From assembly GCF_048060095.1 (NCBI RefSeq), contig NZ_JBLUOA010000001.1:744001-808000 (forward strand): a stretch of DNA of 64,000 bases, read 5' to 3'. Origin of the DNA: JBLUOA01 sp048060095 (GTDB taxonomy: Bacteria > Pseudomonadota > Alphaproteobacteria > Rhodobacterales > Rhodobacteraceae). The position numbers and the translations under genes were made by a program. The notes under the pieces are model-generated. The model was not told where the DNA came from and did not search any database. It worked only from the letters and a program-made list of their open reading frames with translations. Shown in pieces: positions 16,564 through 25,158 of the stretch (the first letter of the stretch is position 1; each line of letters opens with the position of its first letter).

Positions 16564-18915
16564 TTATTCGCCGTATGGCACCCAGATGTTCTTTACATCC
16601 GTTGCGTGGCGCAGGAAGGCGCGGCCTTCGCCCGCCGACCCCGACCAATCCCGTGCTTTGCCGTTATTGACCCAACTGCGTTTGAGGTTCCCGGCAGAGC
16701 GGCGCTCAATCTCGCCCGACAAGTCGGAGGATGAAAAACTCCAGACCGCATCGACATCCAGATGATCGGCGAGGGTTTTGGCAAGCTCACTATGATCTCC
16801 GGTCACGATATTGACGACACCACCCGGCACATCAGAGGTTTCGAGCACTTGGTAAAAATCCGTCGCGGCCAGAGGGTAGGGGTGTGACGGGATCAGAACC
16901 GTCGTGTTCCCCATCGCCATCGCCGGGGCCATCACGCTGACGAGGCCCAGCAGCGGCGCGTCGTCCGGGCAAAGCGCCCCGATCACACCAATGGGTTCGT
17001 GCATCGCAAGCGCAATGCCGCGGATCGGCACGCCATGTGCCTGACCGTCGTATTTGTCGGCCCAGGCCGCGTAAGTGAACAGGCGGCGGATCGAAGCGTC
17101 GACCTCCTTCGCGCCACTGCGCCCACCGATCATTGCATCAATCCGCGCAGCGAACTCTTCGGATCGGGCAGAGAGGTTTTCGGCTATATAATAAAGGATC
17201 TGCGCGCGGGTGTGACCGGTCGTCTTGGCCCAGCTTTTCGCGCCATGCGCGGCCTCAACTGCGTTGCGGATGTCTTTCCGGTTGCCCGTCCCGACATGCC
17301 CCAACAGCTTGCCGCGCGGCGACCAGATCGCCTGGCTGTAGCCGCCGTCGGGGCGCGCCTGCTTGCCGCCGACGAACATCTTTGCCGTCCGGTCAAGCGC
17401 TGCCGCCGGTTCTGCCGATTTTGGCGCGGCGACCGGGGCAATCTCTGCCAGCGCCTTGGTCGCGCCCTTCGGTTTTGTGTAGGCGGTCAACCCTTCCCAG
17501 CCACCTTCGCGGCCAAATCCGCTTTCGCGCTTGCCGCCAAAGCCCGCAGCCGCGTCAAACAGGTTGGTCGCGTTGACCCAAACGACGCCCGCCACCAGTT
17601 TCGGCGCGATATCGAGCGCGAGGTTCACGTTCTCCGTCCACACAGACGCCGCCAGCCCATAGCGCGTGTTGTTTGCAAGCTCCACCGCTTCGTCCGGCGT
17701 GCGAAATGTCGTGCCGACAAGGACGGGGCCGAAGATTTCTTCCTGCATCAAACGTGCTGACGGGGTCAGCCCGGTGATGAGCGTTGGGCGATAGAAACAC
17801 CCGTTTTCGGGCAGCGCGCAGGCGGCGTGGTAAACCTCGCCCTCCGCGCCGCCGTCCTTGACAAGTTGGGTGATCGTATCAAGCTGCGTCTGATCGACGA
17901 TCGCGCCGACGTCGATGCACTTGTCCAAAGGATCGCCCAGCCGCAACCCATCCATGCGTGTTTTGAGCTTTGTATAAAACTTCTCTGCAATGCCTTCCTG
18001 CACCAACAGGCGCGACCCGGCGCAGCAGACTTGCCCGCCGTTGAACCAGATCGCATCGACCAGCCCTTCAATCGCGGAATCCACATCGGCGTCGTCAAAG
18101 ACGATATAGGGCGACTTGCCGCCCAGTTCCAACGTCAGGGATTTGCCGGACCCGGCGGTCGCCTCGCGAATACGCCGCCCGACAGAGGTTGAGCCGGTAA
18201 AGGCGATCTTGTCGATATCCGGGTGGTTCACGATCATCTCGCCCACCTCGCCGTCGCCGGTCACGATATTGACGACGCCCGGCGGCACGCCCGCCTCGGA
18301 GCATATCTCAGCAAATACCATCGCGGAAAGCGAGGTGTATTCCGCAGGCTTCAAGACCACCGTGTTGCCCATCGCAAGCGCTGGCGCGATCTTCCATGCG
18401 AGCATCAGCAGCGGAAAGTTCCATGGGATGATCTGCCCGCACACGCCAAGCGGCTCTGCATCGGGCAGTTCCGCGTCCATCAACTGTGCCATTCCCGCGT
18501 GGTAGTAGAAATGCCGCTGCGCCAGCGGCACGTCAATATCGCGGGATTCGCGGATCGGCTTTCCGTTGTCGAGCGTTTCCATTACCGCCAGCAGGCGGCT
18601 GTGCTTTTGCATCAGTCGGGCGATTGCATAAAGAACGCGGGCGCGTTCATGGCCTGATTTGGCCCAAGCCGGTTGTGCCTTCCGCGCGGCTTTGACCGCA
18701 GCGTCAATCTCCTCCGCAGTGGCTTTCGTCACGCCCGCCAGCTTCTCTCCCGTCGCGGGGTTGGTCGACGCGAAATCATCCCTCAAAGCGCCCCATTTAC
18801 CGCCAATATACGGCCCCGCGATGCCACCCCGGTCCGCGATCCAGGCCAGCGCTTCTTTGGCTCCTTCCGGCGCCGGGCCATACTCCATGCTGTCGAATAT
18901 TTCCTTGACGTTCAT
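16564..18915 (-). CDS. Two-domain aldehyde dehydrogenase (ALDH16 type)
   Basis: 783 residues. The first ALDH domain (about 1-490) is complete: IIPWNFP, base Glu in LELGGK and nucleophile in NGGQVCCAGSR. The second (about 500-783) is a truncated ALDH fold (FVGGKQARPDGGYS, EPIGVIGALCPDDAPLL) that ends before a catalytic Cys loop. This catalytic-plus-silent domain architecture is that of ALDH16. The start MNVKEIFDSMEYG at 18915 is chosen; the open frame to 19017 runs into deoC. It lies 34 bp downstream of deoC, so it plausibly oxidises an aldehyde from deoxynucleoside breakdown (acetaldehyde is the deoC product), although the substrate is inferred. Confidence 0.85.
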   Translation of the reverse strand: MNVKEIFDSMEYGPAPEGAKEALAWIADRGGIAGPYIGGKWGALRDDFASTNPATGEKLAGVTKATAEEIDAAVKAARKAQPAWAKSGHERARVLYAIARLMQKHSRLLAVMETLDNGKPIRESRDIDVPLAQRHFYYHAGMAQLMDAELPDAEPLGVCGQIIPWNFPLLMLAWKIAPALAMGNTVVLKPAEYTSLSAMVFAEICSEAGVPPGVVNIVTGDGEVGEMIVNHPDIDKIAFTGSTSVGRRIREATAGSGKSLTLELGGKSPYIVFDDADVDSAIEGLVDAIWFNGGQVCCAGSRLLVQEGIAEKFYTKLKTRMDGLRLGDPLDKCIDVGAIVDQTQLDTITQLVKDGGAEGEVYHAACALPENGCFYRPTLITGLTPSARLMQEEIFGPVLVGTTFRTPDEAVELANNTRYGLAASVWTENVNLALDIAPKLVAGVVWVNATNLFDAAAGFGGKRESGFGREGGWEGLTAYTKPKGATKALAEIAPVAAPKSAEPAAALDRTAKMFVGGKQARPDGGYSQAIWSPRGKLLGHVGTGNRKDIRNAVEAAHGAKSWAKTTGHTRAQILYYIAENLSARSEEFAARIDAMIGGRSGAKEVDASIRRLFTYAAWADKYDGQAHGVPIRGIALAMHEPIGVIGALCPDDAPLLGLVSVMAPAMAMGNTTVLIPSHPYPLAATDFYQVLETSDVPGGVVNIVTGDHSELAKTLADHLDVDAVWSFSSSDLSGEIERRSAGNLKRSWVNNGKARDWSGSAGEGRAFLRHATDVKNIWVPYGE

Positions 18916-18918
18916 CGC

Positions 18919-18939
18919 TTCATCTTTCCAAAAATATCC
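18919..18939 (-). repeat. Dispersed repeat, partial copy between deoC and ALDH16 gene
   Basis: The reverse strand reads GGATATTTTTGGA then AAGATGAA, the 3' half of the repeat family, without the CCTCCGGCG arm. It fills the 34-base gap between two co-directional genes. Confidence 0.65.
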
Positions 18940-18949
18940 AATCCGACGG

Positions 18950-19954
18950 TCACGCCATCGCGTGCCGGTATCCGGCGGAGTAGCTGCCGGTCGCGTGGTG
19001 TTCCAACTGCCGCTCAATGTCGTTCAGCAGTGACGACGCTCCGAACCGGAACATGTCCGGCTGCAGCCAGCGGTCGCCAAGCTCGTCTTTCATCAGGGCG
19101 AGGTATGTCACCGCATCCTTCGCTTTCGATATGCCCCCCGCGGGTTTGTATCCGACGCGGTATCCCGTGCGGTCGAAATACTCCCGGATCGCCCGGATCA
19201 TCACGAGGCTGACGGGCAGCGTCGCGTTGACGCTTTCCTTGCCTGTCGATGTCTTGATGAAATCCGCGCCCGCCATCATGCAGACCAGTGACGCGCGCGC
19301 GACGTTGCGCAGGGTTCCAAGCTCTCCGGTCGCAAGGATCGCTTTCACATGTGCGTCGCCACATGCGCGGCGGAATTCCTTCATTTCGTCGTAAAGCGCT
19401 TCCCAGTTTCCGGTCAGAACGTGACGACGAGAGATCACGATGTCGATCTCCGCAGCGCCCGCCTTCACGCTTTCTTCGATCTCAGCCACACGCAGCTGGA
19501 AGGGCGACAGGCCAGCGGGAAAGCCCGTCGACACGGCGGCAACCGGAATGCCCGACCCGTTCAGCGCATCGACCGCTGTTTCGATCATATCGTGATAGAC
19601 GCAGACCGCCCCGGTCGTAATCGGCGGCATCCCGAGCGCGTCAAGCAAGTCCGCGCTGACTGGCTGCCGCGCTTTTGCGCACAGCCGTCGCACGCGGCCT
19701 TCGGTATCGTCGCCCGATAGCGTCGTCAGGTCGATCATCGTGATCGCCTTCAGCAGCCACGCGGCCTGATACTCTTTCTTGACCGACCGCCGCCCGGGCA
19801 GCGTCTTGGCGCGCCGTTCAACCGCCGACGTATTCACCTGCACCGCCGCGACCCAATCAAGGTCCAGCGCCATCCCGGGATTGCGCGGTTCGTGCACCTG
19901 CGGCAGTTGCGCCGTCGTGGTCTGCGAGGCTTTTGTTTGCTGTTTGATCTTCAT
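18950..19954 (-). CDS. deoC: Deoxyribose-phosphate aldolase
   Basis: 334 residues, the long DeoC form. It splits 2-deoxyribose-5-phosphate into glyceraldehyde-3-phosphate and acetaldehyde. The Schiff-base lysine is expected in HVKAILATGEL or in FIKTSTGK, with the partner Lys in GYKPAGGI. The ATG at 19954 (MKIKQQTK) is chosen over an upstream in-frame start at 19990. The N-terminal 60 residues extend beyond the short bacterial form. It is followed at once by the ALDH16-type gene, which suggests a deoxynucleoside catabolic pair. Confidence 0.88.
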   Translation of the reverse strand: MKIKQQTKASQTTTAQLPQVHEPRNPGMALDLDWVAAVQVNTSAVERRAKTLPGRRSVKKEYQAAWLLKAITMIDLTTLSGDDTEGRVRRLCAKARQPVSADLLDALGMPPITTGAVCVYHDMIETAVDALNGSGIPVAAVSTGFPAGLSPFQLRVAEIEESVKAGAAEIDIVISRRHVLTGNWEALYDEMKEFRRACGDAHVKAILATGELGTLRNVARASLVCMMAGADFIKTSTGKESVNATLPVSLVMIRAIREYFDRTGYRVGYKPAGGISKAKDAVTYLALMKDELGDRWLQPDMFRFGASSLLNDIERQLEHHATGSYSAGYRHAMA

Positions 19955-20105
19955 GGGGCGGCTCCGTTCGGGAACACCGAAGGGTGTCATGTGCTTTCAG
20001 CTATTGCAAGTTTGACCAAACGGTCAAGTGCGCCGTTGCGGCGCGGATGGCTTTTCAAGCCTGATGATCCGCGTTAGGACAACCCAAACCCCCAAGGAGC
20101 TTGCC

Positions 20106-20786
20106 ATGTCCTTTAACCGTTCCGTCAAGATTGCCCCCTCGATCCTGTCCGCCGATTTCGCCAATTTCGGTGCCGAATGCGAAGCGATTGAGGCTGAAGG
20201 CGCGGATTGGGTGCATGTCGACGTGATGGATGGGCATTTCGTGCCGAACATCACCTTCGGCCCGTCGACCTGCAAGGCGATCCGGCCCCATATCAAGGGC
20301 GTGATGGACGTTCACCTGATGATCGCACCCGTCGATCCCTATATTGACGCCTTTGCGGAGGCCGGGGCCGACATCATCACCGCGCATGTTGAGGCTGGCC
20401 CGCATATTCACCTCACCGTTCAGGCGATCCGCGGGGCAGGGGCTAAGGCTGGCGTTGCCCTGAACCCCGGCACCCCGGCGGAACATGTCGAACACCTGCT
20501 TGATATGGTCGATCTGATCTGCGTGATGACGGTGAACCCCGGCTTTGGCGGGCAGAAGTTCATCCACTCGCAGGTCGAAAAGGTCACAAAACTGCGCCGG
20601 ATGATCGGTGATCGCCCGATCCATATCGAAATCGACGGCGGCGTGACGCCCGAAACCGCGCCGCTGGTCGTTGCGGCAGGGGCGGATGTGCTGGTCGCCG
20701 GGTCAGCCGTGTTCAAGGGCGGGTCGGTCAGCAACCCCGTGCCCTACGGCGAAAATATTCGCGCGATCCGGGCGGCGGCGGGCTAA
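20106..20786 (+). CDS. rpe: Ribulose-phosphate 3-epimerase
   Basis: 226 residues, a TIM-barrel epimerase interconverting ribulose-5-phosphate and xylulose-5-phosphate. Motifs: KIAPSILSADFANFG at the start (catalytic Asp), VDVMDGHFVPNITFGP with metal-binding His and Asp, DVHLMI, MTVNPGFGGQKFI and EIDGGV with the second catalytic Asp. AAGGAG lies 7 bases before the ATG at 20106, so the upstream open frame from 20028 is not used. The end overlaps the convergent decarboxylase-like gene by four bases. Confidence 0.95.
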   Translation: MSFNRSVKIAPSILSADFANFGAECEAIEAEGADWVHVDVMDGHFVPNITFGPSTCKAIRPHIKGVMDVHLMIAPVDPYIDAFAEAGADIITAHVEAGPHIHLTVQAIRGAGAKAGVALNPGTPAEHVEHLLDMVDLICVMTVNPGFGGQKFIHSQVEKVTKLRRMIGDRPIHIEIDGGVTPETAPLVVAAGADVLVAGSAVFKGGSVSNPVPYGENIRAIRAAAG

Positions 20787-21169
20787 GTCGCGTCGATCAG
20801 CCCGCGTTCTTCCAGAACCTTACGGGCGACGCGAAAACACTCCATCCCCTGCGGCACGCCGCAGTAAATCGCGACGACGTGGACAATCGCGCGGATCTCG
20901 TCCCGCGTCACGCCATTGTTGATCGCGCCGTTGCAGTGGATTTCCCATTCGTGCATCTTGCCGAGGCCGCCGATCATGGCGAGGTTCATCATCGACCGGG
21001 TCTTGGCGTCTATCGCCTCGTCGCCCCATCCGAAGCCCCAGCACCATGCGGTCATCGCTTCCTGAAACGGGCGGTTGAAATCGTCGGCGGAGTCGAGGTT
21101 CCGATCCACATATTCGGCCCCCAGCGTCGCCTTGCGCTTTTCCAGCCCTTTGTCGAACATATTGTCCAT
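20783..21169 (-). CDS. Carboxymuconolactone decarboxylase family protein (PcaC-like)
   Basis: 128 residues matching the CMD fold in size and in the conserved helical core around residues 60-100 (SMMNLAMIGGLGKMHEWEIH, NNGVTRDEIRAIVHVVAIYCG). The residues following this core resemble gamma-carboxymuconolactone decarboxylase (PcaC) more than AhpD, because the CxxC pair of AhpD is absent. No other protocatechuate genes are nearby, so the reaction is uncertain. The ATG at 21169 is preferred over GTG 21172, with GGAGCGGG upstream. It follows nagA closely but is transcribed in the same direction, so it may be the last gene of that operon. Confidence 0.8.
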   Translation of the reverse strand: MDNMFDKGLEKRKATLGAEYVDRNLDSADDFNRPFQEAMTAWCWGFGWGDEAIDAKTRSMMNLAMIGGLGKMHEWEIHCNGAINNGVTRDEIRAIVHVVAIYCGVPQGMECFRVARKVLEERGLIDAT

Positions 21170-21190
21170 CACCCGCTCCGCTCCTTTGGG

Positions 21191-22345
21191 TTAGGCGCGC
21201 ACCTGTTCGCCCGCCTGCCACGTTCCACGCAATCTCAGATCATCGTCCAGCCAGACAAAATCCGCCGGGCCGCCCTCTGTCAACTGCCCGATGCCATTCG
21301 CCTTTGGCAGCAGGTTGGCCGGGGCCAGCGTCGCCATGCGAAGCGCGACATCAACCTCGCAGCCCACGACATTCACCATCGTCCTGATCGCCTGCGCCAT
21401 ATCGAGGTCCGCCCCGGCAAGCGTTCCGTCTTCAAGCGTCAACCGCCCGTTTTCCCGCAGGATACGTCGGCCGTTCAGCGTAAATTCGCGCTGCTCTGTT
21501 CCAGCCGGAGACATCGCGTCGCTGACGAGGAAAATCTCGCCCGGTCCCAGCTTTGCCCGCAGCGCCGCACTAATCGCCGCCGGGTGAACGTGGATGCCAT
21601 CCGCGATCAGGCCGGCAGACAGCCGCCCGGTGGCAAGCGTCGCGCCGACGCAGCCGGGTTCCCGGTTGCCAAGCCCGCTCATCGCGTTGAACAGGTGGGT
21701 CGAACAAATCGCGCCCGCCTTGGCTGCTGTCACGCAGGTCTCGAAATCCGCATCCGTATGGCCCAGTGACACGATCACGCCTGCATCGGTCAGAGTTGCG
21801 ATCTGCTCCGGCGGCACGGTTTCCGGCGCGATGGTCAGCATCAGCGCGGGTAGGTCTTTCGCGGCTTCGACGTAAAGCGCCATGTCCGCGTCGTTGATCG
21901 GGCGGATAAAGCTGGCCCCGTGCGCGCCCTTGCGGGCAACCGACAGGTGCGGCCCTTCCAGGTGCAGCCCGGCAATGCCCGGCGTGCCGCGTTCCACCGC
22001 CTTTTGCGCCGCCTCCACCGCCGCGCGGCTATGTTCCGGCGTGTCGGTTATCAGCGTCGGCAGCAATGATGTCGTTCCCAGCCCCGCATGGGCCCCCGCG
22101 ATCAGCCCGAGCGTCTGCGCGGTCGGTGCGTCATTGAACATCACCCCCGCGCCACCATTCACTTGCAGATCGACAAACCCGGGCGCGAGCGTTCCTCCGC
22201 CGATGTCCGTGGCCTCCGCCTCGTCCGGCACATCAGTTTCTGCCACGATACCGACAACCCGCGCACTCTCGACCAGCAGCGCCATGCCGCGATGCCGCCG
22301 TTCGCCGTCAAAAATATCGGCCCCGATATAGGCGTGGGTCGTCAT
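21191..22345 (-). CDS. nagA: N-acetylglucosamine-6-phosphate deacetylase
   Basis: 384 residues of the amidohydrolase superfamily. Metal- and substrate-binding motifs are present: GFVDLQVNGGAG, HLEGPHLS, SLGHTDADF, STHLFNAMSG and LVSDAMSPAG with the catalytic Asp. It removes acetate from GlcNAc-6-P to give glucosamine-6-P. The start overlaps the stop of the SIS-domain deaminase gene by four bases (ATGA). Together with the SIS gene, nagK and the GntR gene it forms a leftward operon for amino-sugar use. Confidence 0.93.
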   Translation of the reverse strand: MTTHAYIGADIFDGERRHRGMALLVESARVVGIVAETDVPDEAEATDIGGGTLAPGFVDLQVNGGAGVMFNDAPTAQTLGLIAGAHAGLGTTSLLPTLITDTPEHSRAAVEAAQKAVERGTPGIAGLHLEGPHLSVARKGAHGASFIRPINDADMALYVEAAKDLPALMLTIAPETVPPEQIATLTDAGVIVSLGHTDADFETCVTAAKAGAICSTHLFNAMSGLGNREPGCVGATLATGRLSAGLIADGIHVHPAAISAALRAKLGPGEIFLVSDAMSPAGTEQREFTLNGRRILRENGRLTLEDGTLAGADLDMAQAIRTMVNVVGCEVDVALRMATLAPANLLPKANGIGQLTEGGPADFVWLDDDLRLRGTWQAGEQVRA

Positions 22346-23373
22346 ATCGTTTCGGTCACTTTCTTCAGATGGCGCGGCGCGTCCGGGTTGATCCCGCGTT
22401 CTGCCGCGACTTTTTCCACCATCGCATAGAACGACACGATCAGCGCAATCGGATCGGTCAGCGCGTGGTTCGTGCGCACGAACTCCAGCCGCTTGGCAAC
22501 CCGCGCCTTGTCCGACGTTGCAAAAACCGACGCGCCCTTTGATGCGATTTCATCCGCCACATCGATCAGCGGCCCCTCCGCCGCGTCCGCCGCGGTCATC
22601 GCGAGGACGGGAAAGTTCTGTTCCACAATCGACACTGGGCCGTGCAGCACTTCGGCTGAGGAATAGCTTTCCGCGTGCAATTGGCAGGTTTCCTTGAACT
22701 TCAGCGCCGCCTCATGCGACATCGCGATGACCGGGCCGCGGCCCAGCGTGAACAGGCTTTTCCGCCCACCAATCGCCGCGCACATCTCAGGCCAGTCGAT
22801 TTGCGCGGCCTGTGCCAACTGCTCCGGCAGCGCATGGATCGACTGCGTGATCTCCGCATCATCCTTCCACCGGGCAAGCATCAGCAGCCCGGCAACGGCG
22901 GAGTTCACGAAGGTTTTCGTCGCCGCCACGCTCAGCTCCGGCCCGGCGTGGATCGGCAGGCAATGGTCGCATGTCTCAGCCAGCGGAGAGTTCGGTTCAT
23001 TCGTCACCGCAATCGTGAACGCCCCATCTGCCCGTGCGGAGCGGGAAAGTTCAACGATATCGGGGCTTTTGCCGGATTGTGACACCCCGATACAGGCCGC
23101 CCTTCCCAGCTTTAGCGGCGCTTTGTAGATCGACGCGACGGATGGCCCGACCGACGCGACTGGTACGCCCAACATCAGTTCCGACGCGTATTTCAGATAG
23201 GTCGCCACGTGGTCCGACGACCCCCGCGCCACCGTCGCAAGGAACAGCGGATCGCGGGCGCGCAGCGCCTTTGCCGCAACCTCAATCGCCCCGGCGCCGT
23301 CCGTCAACAGCCGGTCGACGGCATCGGGTATTTCAAGCACCTCGCGGCGCATTTGGGTCATGTCATGTGTCAT
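22342..23373 (-). CDS. SIS-domain glucosamine-6-phosphate deaminase (NagB-II type)
   Basis: 343 residues with two SIS domains, the first around ATVARGSSDHVATYLKY and GVSQSGKSPDIVELSRSARA, the second around LFTLGRGPVIAMSHEAALKF and SSAEVLHGPVSIVE. This is the isomerase half of GlmS without the glutaminase domain, the layout of NagB-II deaminases that convert glucosamine-6-P to fructose-6-P and ammonia. Neighbouring nagA supports this. AgaS-type ketosamine isomerase is the alternative. It is translationally coupled to nagA. Confidence 0.85.
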   Translation of the reverse strand: MTHDMTQMRREVLEIPDAVDRLLTDGAGAIEVAAKALRARDPLFLATVARGSSDHVATYLKYASELMLGVPVASVGPSVASIYKAPLKLGRAACIGVSQSGKSPDIVELSRSARADGAFTIAVTNEPNSPLAETCDHCLPIHAGPELSVAATKTFVNSAVAGLLMLARWKDDAEITQSIHALPEQLAQAAQIDWPEMCAAIGGRKSLFTLGRGPVIAMSHEAALKFKETCQLHAESYSSAEVLHGPVSIVEQNFPVLAMTAADAAEGPLIDVADEIASKGASVFATSDKARVAKRLEFVRTNHALTDPIALIVSFYAMVEKVAAERGINPDAPRHLKKVTETI

Positions 23374-23381
23374 GTCGTATC

Positions 23382-24140
23382 CTAAGTGTCGGTCAACCGA
23401 AGTTCAGCCACGAAGTCATAGGCGTCGCCGCGATAGATGGATGTCGTGAATTCCACGACCCGGCCCGAGGCAAGATAGGAAATCCGTTGAATGTTCAGCC
23501 CTGCCGCGCCTTCGGGCAGGTTCAGGTGGGTGGCCTCCTCCGGGCCAAGGTTGATGGCAGAGATCTTCTGGATCGCGCGCACCGGGCGGGTGCCTCGTTC
23601 GCCGAGGTAGTCGTAAAGCGATTTTTCAACCGCGACCGGGTCGGGCAGCAGATCGACGGGCAGCGAGGCGCGTTCAATCGCCATCGGTTGCCCATCCGCC
23701 GTCCGCAGCCGCTTGATCCGCGACACCGATGCGTCGGGCGCCAGCGCCAGCGCCACGACCTCTTCCGGGGAGGGCATGAACACGCCGCGTTCCAGAAACA
23801 CGGCCTCGGTCTTCATGCCGCGCCGCTGCATATCCTCGGAAAACGAAGTCAGTCGGCTTAGCGATTGTTCCACCCGCCGCGTTTCCGGCGCGATGAATGA
23901 GCCCGAGCCTTGTTTCTGGACAATCGTTCCCGCCTCAACCAACGCCTCAATCGCCTTGCGGACGGTGACGCGGGACATTTCGGTCAGCGTTGCGATTTCG
24001 CGTTCCGGGGGCAGGGGGCTTTCGGGTTTCAGCACACCCGCCGCGATGCCGTCCTCAATCCGGCGGCGCAATTGCACGTAGCGCGGGCCGTTATCCTGCG
24101 AAAACCAGCCATCGGGGTTCAGGAAATCTGCAACGCTCAT
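23382..24140 (-). CDS. GntR-family regulator with UTRA domain (amino-sugar repressor)
   Basis: About 252 residues. An N-terminal winged helix (PLPPEREIATLTEMSRVTVRK, about residues 40-62) is followed by QKQGSGSFI and a UTRA ligand domain (FLERGVFMPSPEEVVALAL to FTTSIYRGDAYDFV). This is the NagR/DasR layout, whose effector is usually GlcNAc-6-P or GlcN-6-P. It lies in the operon between nagK and the deaminase. The ATG at 24140 shares one base with the nagK stop; GTG 24143 is an alternative. The likely targets are the repeat sites at 25026-25045 and 25114-25133. Confidence 0.88.
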   Translation of the reverse strand: MSVADFLNPDGWFSQDNGPRYVQLRRRIEDGIAAGVLKPESPLPPEREIATLTEMSRVTVRKAIEALVEAGTIVQKQGSGSFIAPETRRVEQSLSRLTSFSEDMQRRGMKTEAVFLERGVFMPSPEEVVALALAPDASVSRIKRLRTADGQPMAIERASLPVDLLPDPVAVEKSLYDYLGERGTRPVRAIQKISAINLGPEEATHLNLPEGAAGLNIQRISYLASGRVVEFTTSIYRGDAYDFVAELRLTDT

Positions 24141-25021
24141 CACACTTTTCCTCCGGCGGCGGCCAGACGCAGCGCACCGTCAAGCGCGTTGCCCTTGGCG
24201 TCGGTGATCTGCGCCGCCCGCTCGGCGGGCAGATAGGGCGCAAAGGCGGGGCCAAGCCCGCCGACAACGCAGATCGGCTCCGCCCCGCCGGTTCCCAGCG
24301 CGCCTAACGCGCGGGTCACGTAACCCGCACCGCGCTGCATCAGATTCTGCGCCGCCGCATCCCCCGCCTTGGCCGCATCGACGATACGCGGGGCATAGGC
24401 GGCGATGTCGCCGGGCCGCGCGGTTTGCCCGAACGCGACCACGTCTTGCGGGCGGTTTGAAAATTCTGTCAGCACGTCGGTCAGCAGGCCGCTTGGCGGC
24501 AACATCTTGTCGTGACACAGCAGCGCGTCGATCAACAGCGCCCGGCTCAGCCACGCACCCGACGCCTGATCGCCCAACCGAAAGCCCCAGCCACCGATAA
24601 AGGTCTGCACCCCATCAACCGAACGCCCAATAAAGCTGCCGGTGCCAATCGAAATGACTGTGCCGTTTTCGCCGCCAAGCGCACCAACGACCGATGTCTC
24701 CCGATCGTCAGACACTGTGACATTGCGGATCGGCAAAGCATCAGCCACCCGCGCCGCGATGCCGGTATCAAGCACCCCGGCCAGCCCGCAATGCGCGCGG
24801 ACAGTGGCGATATCGACCCCTGCGGAGCGGGCCGCATCAAGGATCGTGCCACCCAGCGCCGCAATCGCGCCGTCAAAATCGCTGGTCACATTGGCAGAGG
24901 CACCGCGCGCGTCTGCCAACACCTCAAACCCGCCGGACCCTGCGACCCGCGCAAGGGCAATGCGGCAGCCGCTGCCACCACCATCCGCGCCAAGAAAGAA
25001 GGTTTCGTGAGTCGATGTCAT
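24140..25021 (-). CDS. nagK: N-acetylglucosamine kinase, BadF/BcrA ATPase type
   Basis: 293 residues of the ASKHA sugar-kinase fold: phosphate-1 loop FFLGADGGGSGCRIAL at the N terminus, VSIGTGSFIGRS in the middle and CVVGGLGPAF near the end. BadF/BadG-type members in amino-sugar loci phosphorylate GlcNAc or MurNAc (NagK/MurK). The ATG at 25021 is chosen because the glycine-rich loop begins a few residues later; an open frame continues to 25114 but is A/T-rich promoter sequence. It is the first gene of the leftward amino-sugar operon. Confidence 0.85.
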   Translation of the reverse strand: MTSTHETFFLGADGGGSGCRIALARVAGSGGFEVLADARGASANVTSDFDGAIAALGGTILDAARSAGVDIATVRAHCGLAGVLDTGIAARVADALPIRNVTVSDDRETSVVGALGGENGTVISIGTGSFIGRSVDGVQTFIGGWGFRLGDQASGAWLSRALLIDALLCHDKMLPPSGLLTDVLTEFSNRPQDVVAFGQTARPGDIAAYAPRIVDAAKAGDAAAQNLMQRGAGYVTRALGALGTGGAEPICVVGGLGPAFAPYLPAERAAQITDAKGNALDGALRLAAAGGKV

Positions 25022-25025
25022 GTAG

Positions 25026-25133
25026 ATACCTTTATAATACCTATTCAGAATTTGAAAGACCAATATTGAGTTGTTTTCAATAAAAATTAGGTGTTTGGAA
25101 AAAATATTGGACAAAAGGTATTAAATAGGTATT
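25026..25133. promoter_or_regulatory. Divergent promoter/operator region with repeated AGGTATT sites
   Basis: The A/T-rich 137-bp gap between nagK and murQ contains two double sites. ATACCTTTAT-AATACCTATT lies at 25026-25045 and AAAGGTATTA-AATAGGTATT at 25114-25133, the second inverted relative to the first. Each has two near-identical boxes 10 bp apart, i.e. on one face of the helix. They flank both promoters symmetrically and are the best candidate operators for the GntR/UTRA protein. Confidence 0.6.
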
Positions 25134-25158
25134 GTATTCGAAGCCGAGGGGGATTCGC

